A stretch of DNA of 64,000 nt from Mycoplana dimorpha (GCF_003046475.1 NZ_PZZZ01000006.1:99445-163444); one strand, 5' to 3'; positions 1-8,363 are shown, numbered from the stretch's first letter. The notes: a model not told the origin generated them from the sequence alone. Numbers and translations: made by a program.

Positions 1-500
1 ACCGTTACGACGCGGTGATCAACCAGGTCGGCATCACCGAAGCGCGCAAGCAGAAGTACGATTTCTCCGAGCCCTACATCGCCTCCAAGGCAGTCCTGAT
101 CGTGCGCGCCGACGACGACAGCATCAAGGGCTTTGCCGACCTGAAGGGCAAGAAGTCGGCGCAGTCGCTGACCTCGAACTTCGGCAAGCTCGCCCAGGAG
201 AACGGCGCCGAGCTCGTCGGCACCGACGGCTTCGACCAATCGATCCAGCTGGTGCTGACCGGCCGCGCAGACGCGACCATCAACGACAGCCTCTCCTACC
301 TCGACTTCAAGAAGCAGAAGCCCGACGCCAACGTGAAGATCGCCGCCGAGCAGCCGAATGCCGACTATTCCGGCATCATCGTGCGCAAGGGCGAGCCGGA
401 GCTGGTCGAGGCGATCAACAAGGCGCTCGACGAAATCAAGGCCGACGGCACCTACCAGAAGATCGCCGACAAGTACTTCGGCCAGGACGTATCTAAGTAA
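1..500 (+). CDS. Amino-acid ABC transporter substrate-binding protein (5' end outside window)
   Basis: Reading frame is open from the window edge (codons from base 3) to a stop at 498-500, so only the C-terminal part (about 166 residues) is visible. The sequence has the bacterial extracellular solute-binding family 3 pattern: an ITEARKQKYDFSEPY segment followed by DLKGKKSAQSLTSNFG and a C-terminal IADKYFGQDVSK tail. Family 3 proteins are periplasmic receptors for polar amino acids, cystine or opines. It is followed by a cognate permease and ATPase on the same strand, so it should deliver ligand to them. The ligand cannot be told from this fragment. Family call is secure; signal peptide and start are off the window. 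Confidence 0.9.
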   Translation, partial: RYDAVINQVGITEARKQKYDFSEPYIASKAVLIVRADDDSIKGFADLKGKKSAQSLTSNFGKLAQENGAELVGTDGFDQSIQLVLTGRADATINDSLSYLDFKKQKPDANVKIAAEQPNADYSGIIVRKGEPELVEAINKALDEIKADGTYQKIADKYFGQDVSK

Positions 501-713
501 CCGGCAACGGCGCGCGGCGCGCGCCTGTTTCCGCCCCGGCCCTTCCCCAGATGAGGGCGGGCCAATCTTCCACGGCTCTTCGCCGCATCAACACCATCGC
601 TACTGCCGAACGTGCGCCGAAAAAACGAGCGACCAATGGCTCTCTCATGAGCCGGTCCGAATTGCGGACTTGCCGATCGGCCGGCCCGGTGGGGATGGCA
701 CATCGCGCTCCCG

Positions 714-737
714 CCCCTCCCCCCTTGTGGGGAGGGG
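714..737. repeat. C/G-rich hairpin in the 304-bp gap after the binding-protein gene
   Basis: Arms CCCCTCCCC (714-722) and GGGGAGGGG (729-737) are a perfect 9-bp inverted repeat with a 6-nt loop, followed by a second GGGGAGGGG copy. No T-run follows. Such C/G-rich hairpins are common between genes in Rhizobiales. Here it could damp read-through from the binding-protein gene into the permease gene. The rest of 501-804 has no supportable gene. Confidence 0.55.
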
Positions 738-804
738 TTGGGGAGGGGTAGTTTCACGGACGTTACCGGGCGGACAGCTGCCCCGCTCAACTTGAGGACC
801 GCCC

Positions 805-1485
805 TTGCCGCACTGGCTCCAACTGATGATCGATTCGCTCGGCCCGCTCCTGTGGGCAGGGCTCGTCTTCACCATCCCGCTGACGCTGCTGTCCTTCGCC
901 TTCGGATTGTCGCTCGGGCTACTGGTCGCGATCGTCCGGCTTTTCGCGCCGAAACCCTTCGTGGCGATCGCGCGCTTCTATGTCTGGATCATCCGCGGCA
1001 CGCCGCTGCTGGTGCAGCTCTTCGTCATCTTCTACGGCCTGCCGAGCGTCGGCATCCTGCTCGATGCGTTTTCGGCGGCGCTGATCGGCTTCACCCTAAA
1101 CGTCGGCGCCTACACCTCCGAGATCATCCGGGCGGTGATCGCCTCGGTGCCGCGCGGCCAGTGGGAGGCCTCCTATTCGATCGGCATGAGCTGGGGCCAG
1201 GCGATGCGCCGCACCATCCTGCCGCAGGCCGGCCGCACCGCCGTGCCGCCGCTGTCCAACACCTTCATCTCGCTCGTCAAGGACACGTCGCTGGCCGCCG
1301 CGATCACCGTGCCGGAGCTGTTCCAGACCGCACAGCGGATCGTCGCCACCACCTACGAACCGCTGATCCTCTACATCGAGGCGGCGCTGATCTACCTCGC
1401 CATGAGTTCGGTCCTGTCGGCATTGCAGGTACGGCTGGAGAAACGCTTTTCCCGCTACGGCGGCTTCCTGGAGGCGCGGGCATGA
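805..1485 (+). CDS. Amino-acid ABC transporter permease
   Basis: 226 aa inner-membrane permease of the His/Glu/Gln/Arg/opine family. It has several hydrophobic helices and the EAA-type cytoplasmic loop region (YSIGMSWGQAMRRTILPQA) that contacts the ATPase. The TTG at 805 is preferred because GAGGA lies at 794-798 with 6-nt spacing; an ATG at 826 (residue 8) is the alternative. Only one permease gene is present, so the channel is presumably a homodimer, unlike the two-permease systems elsewhere in this window. It ends in a 4-nt ATGA overlap with the ATPase gene, indicating translational coupling. Confidence 0.9.
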   Translation: MPHWLQLMIDSLGPLLWAGLVFTIPLTLLSFAFGLSLGLLVAIVRLFAPKPFVAIARFYVWIIRGTPLLVQLFVIFYGLPSVGILLDAFSAALIGFTLNVGAYTSEIIRAVIASVPRGQWEASYSIGMSWGQAMRRTILPQAGRTAVPPLSNTFISLVKDTSLAAAITVPELFQTAQRIVATTYEPLILYIEAALIYLAMSSVLSALQVRLEKRFSRYGGFLEARA

Positions 1486-2243
1486 TCGTTCTCGACCACA
1501 TCGAGAAGCGCTTCGGCGACAACCTCGTGCTGAAGGACGTCAGCGTCGAGATGCCCGAGGGTTCGGTGACGGCGCTGGTCGGCCCGTCCGGCGGCGGCAA
1601 GAGCACGCTCCTGCGCTGCGTCAACCTTCTGGAGATCCCGACGAGCGGCACGGTGCGGATCGGCGAGGAGGCGCTGTCGTTCTCGCCGGGCGGCAAGACC
1701 GGCTGGCCGGAGATTCAGCGCCTGCGCCGGCAGACCGGTATGGTCTTCCAGAATTTCCAGCTCTTTCCGCATCGCACCGCCATCGAGAATGTCATGGAAG
1801 GGCTGGTGACCGTGCTGAAATGGCCGGCCGAGCGGGCGCGGGCGCGGGCGATGGAACTGCTCGAAAAGGTGGGCATGGCCCACAAGGCCGACGCCTGGCC
1901 GGCAACGCTGTCGGGCGGCCAGCAGCAGCGCGTGGCGATCGCCCGCGCGCTCGCCCCCTCCCCGCGCGTGCTGCTCTGCGACGAGCCGACCTCGGCGCTC
2001 GACCCGGAACTCGCCGAGGAGGTCGTCGACGTGCTCGGGCGGCTGGCCCGCGAGGGCACGACGATGATGATGGCGACGCACGACCTGCGCCTCGCCTCGC
2101 GCGTCGCCGACAAGGTCGTCTTCCTCGACGGCGGCGTGGTCGTCGAAAGCGGCCCGCCGGCGCAGATCTTTTCCAGGCCCGAGCGCGAGCGCACCAAACG
2201 CTTCATCGCCTCGCTGAACGTCACCGCCGACTACGAGATCTGA
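1482..2243 (+). CDS. Amino-acid ABC transporter ATP-binding protein
   Basis: 253 aa cytoplasmic ATPase of the polar-amino-acid uptake family. Walker A is GPSGGGKST (about residues 33-41), the ABC signature is LSGGQQQRVAIARAL, Walker B is LLCDEPTSALDPE and the switch His lies in MATHDLRLA. The ATG at 1482 overlaps the permease stop by 4 nt; the open frame extends further upstream but only as a shadow of the permease. The stop is followed by a 14-bp palindrome (2251-2264) with a short AT-rich tail that may terminate the operon. A regulatory palindrome for the next gene begins 54 nt after the stop. Confidence 0.93.
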   Translation: MIVLDHIEKRFGDNLVLKDVSVEMPEGSVTALVGPSGGGKSTLLRCVNLLEIPTSGTVRIGEEALSFSPGGKTGWPEIQRLRRQTGMVFQNFQLFPHRTAIENVMEGLVTVLKWPAERARARAMELLEKVGMAHKADAWPATLSGGQQQRVAIARALAPSPRVLLCDEPTSALDPELAEEVVDVLGRLAREGTTMMMATHDLRLASRVADKVVFLDGGVVVESGPPAQIFSRPERERTKRFIASLNVTADYEI

Positions 2244-2297
2244 GAGATGACGGGCCGCGGCCCGCATTATTTCAAGGTCCGGCGCGGGCCGTATTTC

Positions 2298-2307
2298 TTG
2301 TCGACAA
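2298..2307. promoter_or_regulatory. GntR/FCD operator site 1 (TTGTCGACAA)
   Basis: Perfect 10-bp palindrome TTGTCGACAA in the flank TTTC-site-AT, about 97 nt upstream of the M24 peptidase start. The same decamer recurs at 3652-3661 and 4395-4404, in front of the GntR gene and the deaminase gene. The pattern fits the FadR-type consensus (GT-NN-AC core). Confidence 0.75.
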
Positions 2308-2403
2308 ATTGCCCACAAAGGAAATAATCTGTACCGCCGCCGGCTCACCCGGCGCGATCGGTCGATGCCGATCTCTTGCCGTCGAACCAGGACCGGAGCC
2401 GCC

Positions 2404-3546
2404 ATGTCTTTTCCAACACCGCCCCAATTCATCACCGACGTGGAACGGCAGGCCCGGCTGCAGCGGCTGCGCGACGACATGCTGGTCGCCGGCTTCGCAG
2501 GGGTCTTGCTCGGCTCGACCGAGAGCCTGCGCTACTTCACCGGTCTCGTCTGGCACCAGAGCGAGCGGCTGCTCGGCGCGCTCGTCACCCCGACCACGCT
2601 GACCTATGTCGTGCCGGCCTTCGAGATGAGCCGCGTCGAGACGCTGCCGCACCTGCCCGGCGACATCGCCACCTGGGAAGAAGAGGAAAGCCCCACTAGC
2701 CTAGTGGCATCGCTGCTCGGGCCGAACGGGAAATTGGCGCTTGACGACGCGCTGCCGCTCTTTGCCTATCACGCGCTGGCTGCAAGCCTCGGCCAGGAAC
2801 GGCTCGCCGACGGCGGCCGGCTTATCCGCAACCTGCGCCTTCGCAAGTCGCCGGCCGAGATCGCCATCATCGAGTACGCCATGGGGCTGACGCTGGAGGT
2901 GCACAAGCGCGCCCATGCCATCATGAAGCCGGGCATCCGCGCCTCCGAGGTGGTGCGCTACATCGACGAGCAGCACCGGGCGCTCGGCGCCTCGGAGGGT
3001 TCGACCTTCTGCATCGTCTCCTTCGGCGCCGCGACCGCGCTGCCGCACGGCGCCGATGGCGAGCAGACGCTGGCCGCCGGCGACGTCATCCTGGTCGATA
3101 CCGGAACGCGCATCGACGGCTACCATTCCGACCTGACACGTACTTATGTGCTCGACGAGCCTGTTGCGGAGTTCGCCCGCGCCTGGGCGATCGAACGGGA
3201 GGCCCAGCAGGCGGTGTTCGACGCAGCCAGCATCGGTGCCCCCTGCGCAAGCCTCGACGACGCTGCGCGCGCCACGCTCGTCCGCCACGGGCTCGGTCCC
3301 GACTACCGGCTGCCGGGCCTGCCGCACCGCGCCGGTCACGGGCTTGGCCTGGAAATCCACGAGGAGCCCTATATCGTCCGCGGCAACGACGTGCCGCTCG
3401 CCGAAGGCATGTGCTTCTCGGTCGAGCCCATGCTCGTCTTCCCGGACCGCTTCGGCATCCGTCTGGAAGACCATATCCACATGACGGCGAGCGGGCCGGC
3501 ATGGTTCACCGCGCCTGCAAAGGGTCCGGCCGAGCCCTTCGCGTGA
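2404..3546 (+). CDS. M24 family metallopeptidase (Xaa-Pro aminopeptidase/dipeptidase type)
   Basis: 380 aa. The N-terminal half is a creatinase/prolidase-like domain (MLVAGFAGVLLGSTESLRY) and the C-terminal half is the pita-bread catalytic domain. The five metal ligands are all visible: Asp in ILVDTGTRIDG, Asp in GYHSDLTRTY, His in AGHGLGLEIHEEPY, Glu in FSVEPMLVF and Glu in GIRLEDHIH. M24B enzymes cut next to proline or are related creatinases. The ATG at 2404 is chosen because GGAG lies at 2395-2398; an in-frame ATG at 2365 lacks a site. It carries the same operator as the adjacent GntR regulator and hydroxyproline deaminase, so release of hydroxyproline or proline from small peptides is a reasonable inference, not shown. 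Confidence 0.85.
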   Translation: MSFPTPPQFITDVERQARLQRLRDDMLVAGFAGVLLGSTESLRYFTGLVWHQSERLLGALVTPTTLTYVVPAFEMSRVETLPHLPGDIATWEEEESPTSLVASLLGPNGKLALDDALPLFAYHALAASLGQERLADGGRLIRNLRLRKSPAEIAIIEYAMGLTLEVHKRAHAIMKPGIRASEVVRYIDEQHRALGASEGSTFCIVSFGAATALPHGADGEQTLAAGDVILVDTGTRIDGYHSDLTRTYVLDEPVAEFARAWAIEREAQQAVFDAASIGAPCASLDDAARATLVRHGLGPDYRLPGLPHRAGHGLGLEIHEEPYIVRGNDVPLAEGMCFSVEPMLVFPDRFGIRLEDHIHMTASGPAWFTAPAKGPAEPFA

Positions 3547-3576
3547 GGCCCGGCGGCCGTCCCTCCTCTCAGGATT

Positions 3577-3597
3577 GCGGCGCCACACGGGCGCCGC
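3577..3597 (+). terminator. Hairpin after the M24 peptidase gene
   Basis: GCGGCGC (3577-3583) pairs with GCGCCGC (3591-3597), 30 nt past the stop. There is no U-run, so termination would be weak or Rho-assisted. Confidence 0.4.
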
Positions 3598-3651
3598 CGA
3601 GCTGGAAGAGCCGGAAGCTGTTGATTCGACGTGTGAATTGAAGTATTCATT

Positions 3652-3661
3652 TTGTCGACAA
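3652..3661. promoter_or_regulatory. GntR/FCD operator site 2 (TTGTCGACAA)
   Basis: The palindrome lies immediately in front of the GntR start and touches its ribosome binding site (AAGGA, 3661-3665). Binding here would block transcription of the regulator's own gene, so autoregulation is likely. Confidence 0.75.
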
Positions 3662-3671
3662 AGGATTGCCC

Positions 3672-4379
3672 ATGACCGATTTGGATTCCGATTCCGACCT
3701 TCCCGAGCGCAAGCGCGGCTCCGGCGCAAGGATGGTCTATGACCTGCTGCGCGACGAGATCATTGACCTGAAGCTTGCGCCGGGCAGCCCTATCGACGAG
3801 GTGCAGCTGGCCGAGCGGTTCAAGATGTCGCGCACCCCGATCCGCGAGGCGCTGGTGCGGCTGGCCGGCGAAGGCCTGATCGAGACCTTGCCCAACCGCT
3901 CGACAATGGTGTCAAACATCGACTTCCTGAACCTGCACACCTTCTTCGATGCGCTGGTGCTGATGTACCGTGTCACCACACGGCTGGCAGCGCAGTACCA
4001 CCGGCCCGAGGACCTCGTGGTGATCCGCCGCTTCCACGAGGACTACGCGGCCGCAGTGAAGGCGCACGATGCGCTGGCGATGATCGCCACCAATGCCGCC
4101 TTCCATTCGGCGATCGCGGAGGCCGGCCGCAACCCCTATTTCACCAGCCTGTTCCGCAGGATCCTCGACGAGGGGCGCCGCATACTGCGCCTTTACTACC
4201 GATCCTACGAGGAGCAGTTCCCGCAGCGCTTCGTGGAAGAGCATGCCGAGCTGATCGCCGTCATCGCTGCCCGCGACGTCGAGGGTGCCGATCGCCTGGC
4301 CAGGGCGCACGCCGAGCAGATCGTCCGCCAGATCCAGACGCTTTTCAGCCGCCAGGAGCGGCTCGACATGGCCCTGTGA
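3672..4379 (+). CDS. GntR family (FadR/FCD subfamily) transcriptional regulator of the hydroxyproline cluster
   Basis: 235 aa. The N-terminal winged helix-turn-helix (about residues 18-80) shows the typical VQLAERFKMSRTPIREAL recognition segment. The C-terminal helical FCD ligand-binding domain (about 95-220) includes the His-containing FHSAIAEAGRNPYF segment that usually helps bind metal. The start is ATG 3672 with AAGGA 6 nt upstream; a TTG at 3666 would leave no spacing. TTGTCGACAA sites lie in front of this gene, the M24 peptidase gene and the deaminase gene, fitting a local repressor. It corresponds in family and context to HypR of Sinorhizobium hydroxyproline catabolism; the ligand is probably hydroxyproline or a pathway intermediate (inference). 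Confidence 0.9.
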   Translation: MTDLDSDSDLPERKRGSGARMVYDLLRDEIIDLKLAPGSPIDEVQLAERFKMSRTPIREALVRLAGEGLIETLPNRSTMVSNIDFLNLHTFFDALVLMYRVTTRLAAQYHRPEDLVVIRRFHEDYAAAVKAHDALAMIATNAAFHSAIAEAGRNPYFTSLFRRILDEGRRILRLYYRSYEEQFPQRFVEEHAELIAVIAARDVEGADRLARAHAEQIVRQIQTLFSRQERLDMAL

Positions 4380-4394
4380 GTCGCTGTCGATTTC

Positions 4395-4404
4395 TTGTCG
4401 ACAA
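4395..4404. promoter_or_regulatory. GntR/FCD operator site 3 (TTGTCGACAA)
   Basis: The site lies 15 nt after the GntR stop and 89 nt before the deaminase start. Its flanks TTTC and AT match site 1 exactly, giving a 16-bp identity between two unrelated promoters. Confidence 0.75.
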
Positions 4405-4492
4405 ATAAAATACAGCGAGCTATGATCCTTCACGAAGGTAAGGAACCGGCACGTCCGGTCCCTTCCAACCCATGGTCCAGAGGAGTTTTGAT

Positions 4493-5455
4493 ATGAAGAC
4501 CGAGATTTTTGCCGGCGTCATCCCTGCGCTGATGACCCCTTGCAAGGACGACCGCACCCCCGATTTCGACGCGCTGGTCCGCAAGGGCAAGGAGCTGATC
4601 GAAAAGGGCATGTCGGCCGTCGTCTATTGCGGCTCCATGGGTGACTGGCCGCTGCTGACCGACGCGCAGCGCATGGAAGGCGTCGAGCGCCTGGTCAAGG
4701 CCGGCGTGCCGGTCATCGTCGGCACCGGCGCCGTCAACACCGCCACGGCCGTTGCCCACGCCGCGCACGCCCAGAAGGTCGGCGCGCACGGCCTCATGGT
4801 CATCCCGCGCATCCTGTCGCGCGCTTCGATCGTCTCGGCCCAGAAGGACCACTTCAAGGCGATCCTGGCGGCCGCTCCGGACCTGCCGGCGGTCATCTAC
4901 AACAGCCCCTATTACGGCTACGCCACCCGCGCCGACCTGTTCTTCGCGCTGCGCGCCGAGCACCCGAACCTGATTGGCTTCAAGGAATTCGGCGGTGCGG
5001 CCGACATGCGCTATGCGGCCGAGCACATCACCAGCCGCGATGACGACGTCATCCTGATGGTCGGCGTCGACACCTGCGTCTTCCAGGGCTTCGTCAACTG
5101 CGGTGCCGTCGGTGCCATCACCGGCATCGGCTGCGTCCTGCCGAAGGAAGTCCTGCACATGTGCAACCTGGCACGCGCTGCCGCCGCCGGCGACGCCGAA
5201 GCCCGCCAGCGCGCGATGGAGATGGAACAGGCGCTTGCCGTTCTCTCCTCCTTCGACGAAGGCCCGGACCTGGTCCTCTACTACAAGCACATGATGGTGC
5301 TGAAGGGCGACAAGGAATACACGCTGCACTTCAACGAGACCGACGCGCTCTCCGAGAGCCAGCGCGGCTATGTCGAGGCCCAGCTCAAGCTGTTCGACAC
5401 CTGGTATGCCGATTGGAGCAAGCTCCCGGGCGCGGTCCAGAAGTACAAGCCCTGA
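4493..5455 (+). CDS. hypD: DapA-family deaminase, probable Delta1-pyrroline-4-hydroxy-2-carboxylate deaminase
   Basis: 320 aa TIM-barrel protein of the dihydrodipicolinate synthase/N-acetylneuraminate lyase family. The Schiff-base lysine is Lys164 (IGFKEFGG) and the catalytic tyrosine is Tyr136 (VIYNSPYYG). In hydroxyproline catabolism this family converts the pyrroline product of D-hydroxyproline oxidation to alpha-ketoglutarate semialdehyde with loss of ammonia. That role fits because the epimerase, oxidase and semialdehyde dehydrogenase all lie within 11 kb. Start ATG 4493 has AGGAG at 4481-4485; an upstream in-frame ATG at 4472 lacks one. The gene is preceded by the GntR operator and followed by a strong terminator. 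A true dapA role is unlikely given the context. Confidence 0.87.
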   Translation: MKTEIFAGVIPALMTPCKDDRTPDFDALVRKGKELIEKGMSAVVYCGSMGDWPLLTDAQRMEGVERLVKAGVPVIVGTGAVNTATAVAHAAHAQKVGAHGLMVIPRILSRASIVSAQKDHFKAILAAAPDLPAVIYNSPYYGYATRADLFFALRAEHPNLIGFKEFGGAADMRYAAEHITSRDDDVILMVGVDTCVFQGFVNCGAVGAITGIGCVLPKEVLHMCNLARAAAAGDAEARQRAMEMEQALAVLSSFDEGPDLVLYYKHMMVLKGDKEYTLHFNETDALSESQRGYVEAQLKLFDTWYADWSKLPGAVQKYKP

Positions 5456-5479
5456 TCGCTTAGAACCTTTCGCCTTCGA

Positions 5480-5508
5480 AAAGGCCCTCCCGACGGGAGG
5501 GCCTTTTC
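5480..5508 (+). terminator. Rho-independent terminator of the deaminase gene
   Basis: AAGGCCCTCCC and GGGAGGGCCTT form an 11-bp stem with a 3-nt GAC loop, followed by TTCTTTT. It lies 25 nt past the deaminase stop. This is the clearest intrinsic terminator on the plus strand. Confidence 0.85.
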
Positions 5509-5593
5509 TTTTGCCGGCAGTGCTTTCCCGCGGGAAATCCTTTGTTGCCGAGGCCTTTTCCGAGGAATTCTCGGCGCGGGACTCAACGCCCCC

Positions 5594-5704
5594 GTCATGG
5601 CCGGACTTGATCCGGCATCCAGCGCGCTCGAGTCCTTGAGCGCAGAATGCTCCTCCGCACCGCAGACGCGACGCAACTGGATCCCGGATAAGGTCCGGGA
5701 TGAC
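5594..5704. repeat. Dispersed intergenic palindromic repeat, copy 1
   Basis: A 111-bp element with outer arms of the type GTCATGGCCGGACTTGATCC and CCGGATAAGGTCCGGGATGAC, and an inner part matching a second copy at 22160-22268 (CATCCAGCGCGCTC and AGTCCTTGAGCGCA are shared). Elements with this ACTTGATCCGG / GGATCAAGTCCGG pattern are known dispersed repeats in Rhizobiales. The rest of the 544-bp gap 5456-5999 holds only terminators. Confidence 0.75.
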
Positions 5705-5895
5705 TGAGCGGAGTGTTGCAAGGTCGGCGGTATGTCAGGGCAACCCTTCGAGCGGGACATCCCAGACTTTCCGGACGGGAGGGCTCCTGCCAAGGCCAGC
5801 GGGATGACGGAAGCCAGTTGCAAGGTGGCGGCTTGCCAGCAATCAGGGCTCTCCTGTGAAGGCCTTTTCCGCGCATTCGGGCGTCCGGCCGACCG

Positions 5896-5926
5896 AAAAC
5901 CTCCGGCCCTCGATCAGAGCCGGAGG
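5896..5926 (-). terminator. Intrinsic terminator of the permease-UspA operon
   Basis: Read on the minus strand, CCTCCGGC (5926-5919) pairs with GCCGGAGG (5907-5900) and is followed by TTTT (5899-5896). It lies 74 nt past the UspA stop. The stem, loop and flank are nearly identical to the terminator at 8663-8694. Confidence 0.75.
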
Positions 5927-5999
5927 TCGAAGCGGGTGCGGAAATTTTCCAGTCAAATACGTTTTGCCGCCGCCCGGCATGCCGGGCGGCGGTGAAGTT

Positions 6000-6494
6000 T
6001 CAGGCGCGACCCTGCGGACACACCAGGTGGACCGGAACACTGGTGCGCCCGCGCACCCGGTAGGGTTCCTGGCTCCACATCATGCTGCCGATGAACCAGC
6101 TGCGGCGGGGATCGGCGCCCATGACGATCGCATCGCACCCCTTGCGCCTTGCCTCGTTCAGTATGCTTCGGCAGGGATTGCGCGTGGTGACGATGTGACC
6201 ATCGGCCACCACCCCCGCGCTCTCCAGCTGCGTAATCGCCCAGAGGATATTTTCCTCCTGTTCGGCCATTTCGCGGCGGCTGGGGCGGAGACCCGGATTG
6301 GGCAGGCCGAAGCTCGTACCCCAGAGCCTTGCCACGGTGATGACCTGCGCACGGCCGCCTTGCGGGCTAACCATGCGCACGGCCAGGTCGATCACGTCCT
6401 GCGTGAACCTTCGCCCCTCCGACGCCACCAGCACGCTTCTCACGTTCTGCCGGTCGTCGGGCGGTTGCCGTTGCCTGAACAGAGCACCGATCAT
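6000..6494 (-). CDS. Universal stress protein (UspA family)
   Basis: 164 aa, one Usp domain. The N-terminal beta strand VRSVLVASEG and the C-terminal ATP-binding type region (DAIVMGADPRRSW ... GSMMWSQEPYRVRGRTSVPVHLV) are visible, though the usual G-2x-G-9x-G-S pattern is only partly kept. Usp domains bind nucleotides and often sit beside transporters as regulatory subunits. Start ATG 6494 has GAGGAG about 8 nt upstream. It lies 11 nt behind the amino-acid permease gene on the same strand, so the two form an operon and the protein may modulate that permease (inference). Confidence 0.8.
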   Translation of the reverse strand: MIGALFRQRQPPDDRQNVRSVLVASEGRRFTQDVIDLAVRMVSPQGGRAQVITVARLWGTSFGLPNPGLRPSRREMAEQEENILWAITQLESAGVVADGHIVTTRNPCRSILNEARRKGCDAIVMGADPRRSWFIGSMMWSQEPYRVRGRTSVPVHLVCPQGRA

Positions 6495-6505
6495 CCGGAT
6501 GCTCC

Positions 6506-8017
6506 TCAGTTGCCGGAAGGCGCTATCGCTGGCGCGAAACCGGCGCGGCGGTCCTCCGACAGGCGATACCAGTAAAGCGGCAGATACATGAAGATGGTGG
6601 CGACGCCGAGGAAATAATAAATCGCCTGACCTCCGATGAAGGAGTAGATCAGGCCGCCGACCAGCCATACGAAGAAATACAGTGCAGCCAGGAAAAGCGC
6701 CACATACTTGAAGTATTCTGGAAGCCGGAATGGACGGTGCACGTTCGGCCGGTCCGTGCGCAGCAGGTAATAGGCGATGAGCACCGGCACGAACGAACCG
6801 AGATAGCCGACATTCGAGAAGGAATAGATTTCGATCGCGCCGCCCATGAACGCGATGAGCAGGCTTGCGCCCACGTTGGTCATCATGGCGCGGTCCGGCA
6901 CATGGTGCTTGTTGAGATGCTGGTAGAAGCGCGGAAACTGACCGTCGATCGACATCTGGTAGAGCGAGCGCGAACAGCCCATGAGCGAGTTCAATGCCGA
7001 AAGCACCAGTGCGATGATGAGCATGATGGCCATCAGCCATTCCATCACAGTTCCCGCCACACCCGGAAAGATGTTGCTCGCGAATGTGACGAACATGGTC
7101 TTGGGATCGACGAGCGCCGGATCCGAAATCGCACTGGCGCCCAGCACCACGACGAACGAAATCGGCAGCATGGTGTAGACGAACACGCCGTAGCCGCCCT
7201 CGAGCGTCATCGCGATCTTGGCGTCGCGCCCGGGATGCTTGCACTCGCCGATGTAGCAGGCTGCCGCCTCATAGGCGATCACCGTCCACAGAAGCGGAAA
7301 GGCATAGGCGACATACATCATCCAGGCCGGATAGCCGCCGATCGGACTGAAGAAGCTCGATCCATCCAGATGCGGGAAACCGGCAAGTTCGCTCCAGTTC
7401 GCTGCGTCGGGGTTGAAGATGAAGCCGATCGACAGGAAGGTCAGCGGGATCATCGACAGCACTGCAAGCACCGTTGCCATGGACGTGCCGAAGCGGATGC
7501 CCAGGTAAGCCGGGATGGACAGGACCAAAAGGCCGACGGCCGTGATGGCGAGCGTCCAGTACGGGATGAAGGTGCTGACCGGCGTGATGCCTTGCGTGGC
7601 ATCGAGGCCGAACAGGTGGGTGATGTAGAAGGATGCCAGGATCATGTTCAGCGGTGCTACCGGCATCCAGCCCACCCAATACATCCAGGCGGTAATACCG
7701 TTGACATGCGGCGCGAGGCGCGGCCAGCGCTCCTTGTAGGCGGGATAGGCATAGGAGGGCGAACCGCCGGTGCGTCCCGGCATCATCGCCGAAAGTTCCG
7801 CCAGAAGCAGGCAGAGGGCTACACCGGTGAGAGTAAAGAAGGTTATGAAGGGAATGTACGAAGCGCCGAAAACCGTAAGGAAGGCGGGCGCGGCTCCGGT
7901 AACGAGAATTGTGCCTGCTAGACCGATTACAAAGGCTCCCCACCAATTGGTTCCGGTCTGAAGATTGCCGTGTTCGTAGTCAAGAATGTCTAATGCCTCT
8001 GATCCAGTCTGGCTCAT
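6506..8017 (-). CDS. APC-superfamily amino-acid permease
   Basis: 503 aa integral membrane protein of the amino acid-polyamine-organocation superfamily. About 12 hydrophobic segments begin at WWGAFVIGLAGTILVTGAAP near residue 26, and a GGSPSYAYPAY segment follows near residue 90. Such permeases are proton- or antiport-driven secondary carriers. The substrate cannot be read from sequence. Start ATG 8017 has GGAGG about 8 nt upstream. With the UspA gene it forms a reverse-strand operon inserted between the two halves of the hydroxyproline cluster. A candidate promoter lies about 215 nt upstream, which implies a long leader. Confidence 0.85.
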   Translation of the reverse strand: MSQTGSEALDILDYEHGNLQTGTNWWGAFVIGLAGTILVTGAAPAFLTVFGASYIPFITFFTLTGVALCLLLAELSAMMPGRTGGSPSYAYPAYKERWPRLAPHVNGITAWMYWVGWMPVAPLNMILASFYITHLFGLDATQGITPVSTFIPYWTLAITAVGLLVLSIPAYLGIRFGTSMATVLAVLSMIPLTFLSIGFIFNPDAANWSELAGFPHLDGSSFFSPIGGYPAWMMYVAYAFPLLWTVIAYEAAACYIGECKHPGRDAKIAMTLEGGYGVFVYTMLPISFVVVLGASAISDPALVDPKTMFVTFASNIFPGVAGTVMEWLMAIMLIIALVLSALNSLMGCSRSLYQMSIDGQFPRFYQHLNKHHVPDRAMMTNVGASLLIAFMGGAIEIYSFSNVGYLGSFVPVLIAYYLLRTDRPNVHRPFRLPEYFKYVALFLAALYFFVWLVGGLIYSFIGGQAIYYFLGVATIFMYLPLYWYRLSEDRRAGFAPAIAPSGN

Positions 8018-8231
8018 TCGATGACCTCCGTCATGAGCGCCTGGCTTCCCGGGACGGTCCCGGTGAAGCGAACTATTCCTCGATGCCGGTATTGAGCGTT
8101 CGTTCAACCAATGCTTGCGCTTGATGCAAGGCAGCAAGCTCCGTAGCCGCAATCCGTTGATTGAGGCGGTGTTTCTCTCCTTTTTGAAGCGTCCAGTAAG
8201 CCTGGCCGGACGCCGTACTTCCCCGATTCTT

Positions 8232-8261
8232 ATTATACTGCCAGGCAAATAATTTCCCCAA
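8232..8261 (-). promoter_or_regulatory. Candidate sigma70-type promoter for the permease-UspA operon
   Basis: On the minus strand TTGGGG (8261-8256) is followed after 18 nt by a perfect TATAAT (8237-8232). Transcription from here would give a leader of roughly 205 nt before the permease ATG at 8017. Confidence 0.4.
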
Positions 8262-8363
8262 TGAGAAACACCGGCGAACTTGCTTGTCAAGCAGCCAGTG
8301 AGCTTGCGTCAGCAGAAGGCAGCAAGGCGGCCATCCGTCTGAATGTTCTGCAAAATGAAGGAC

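Noticed and set aside
738..1481. Long in-frame extension upstream of the first ATPase start
   Set aside because: It lies across the permease gene in another frame and has no ABC-family similarity; the ATPase homology begins exactly at ATG 1482, which overlaps the permease stop.
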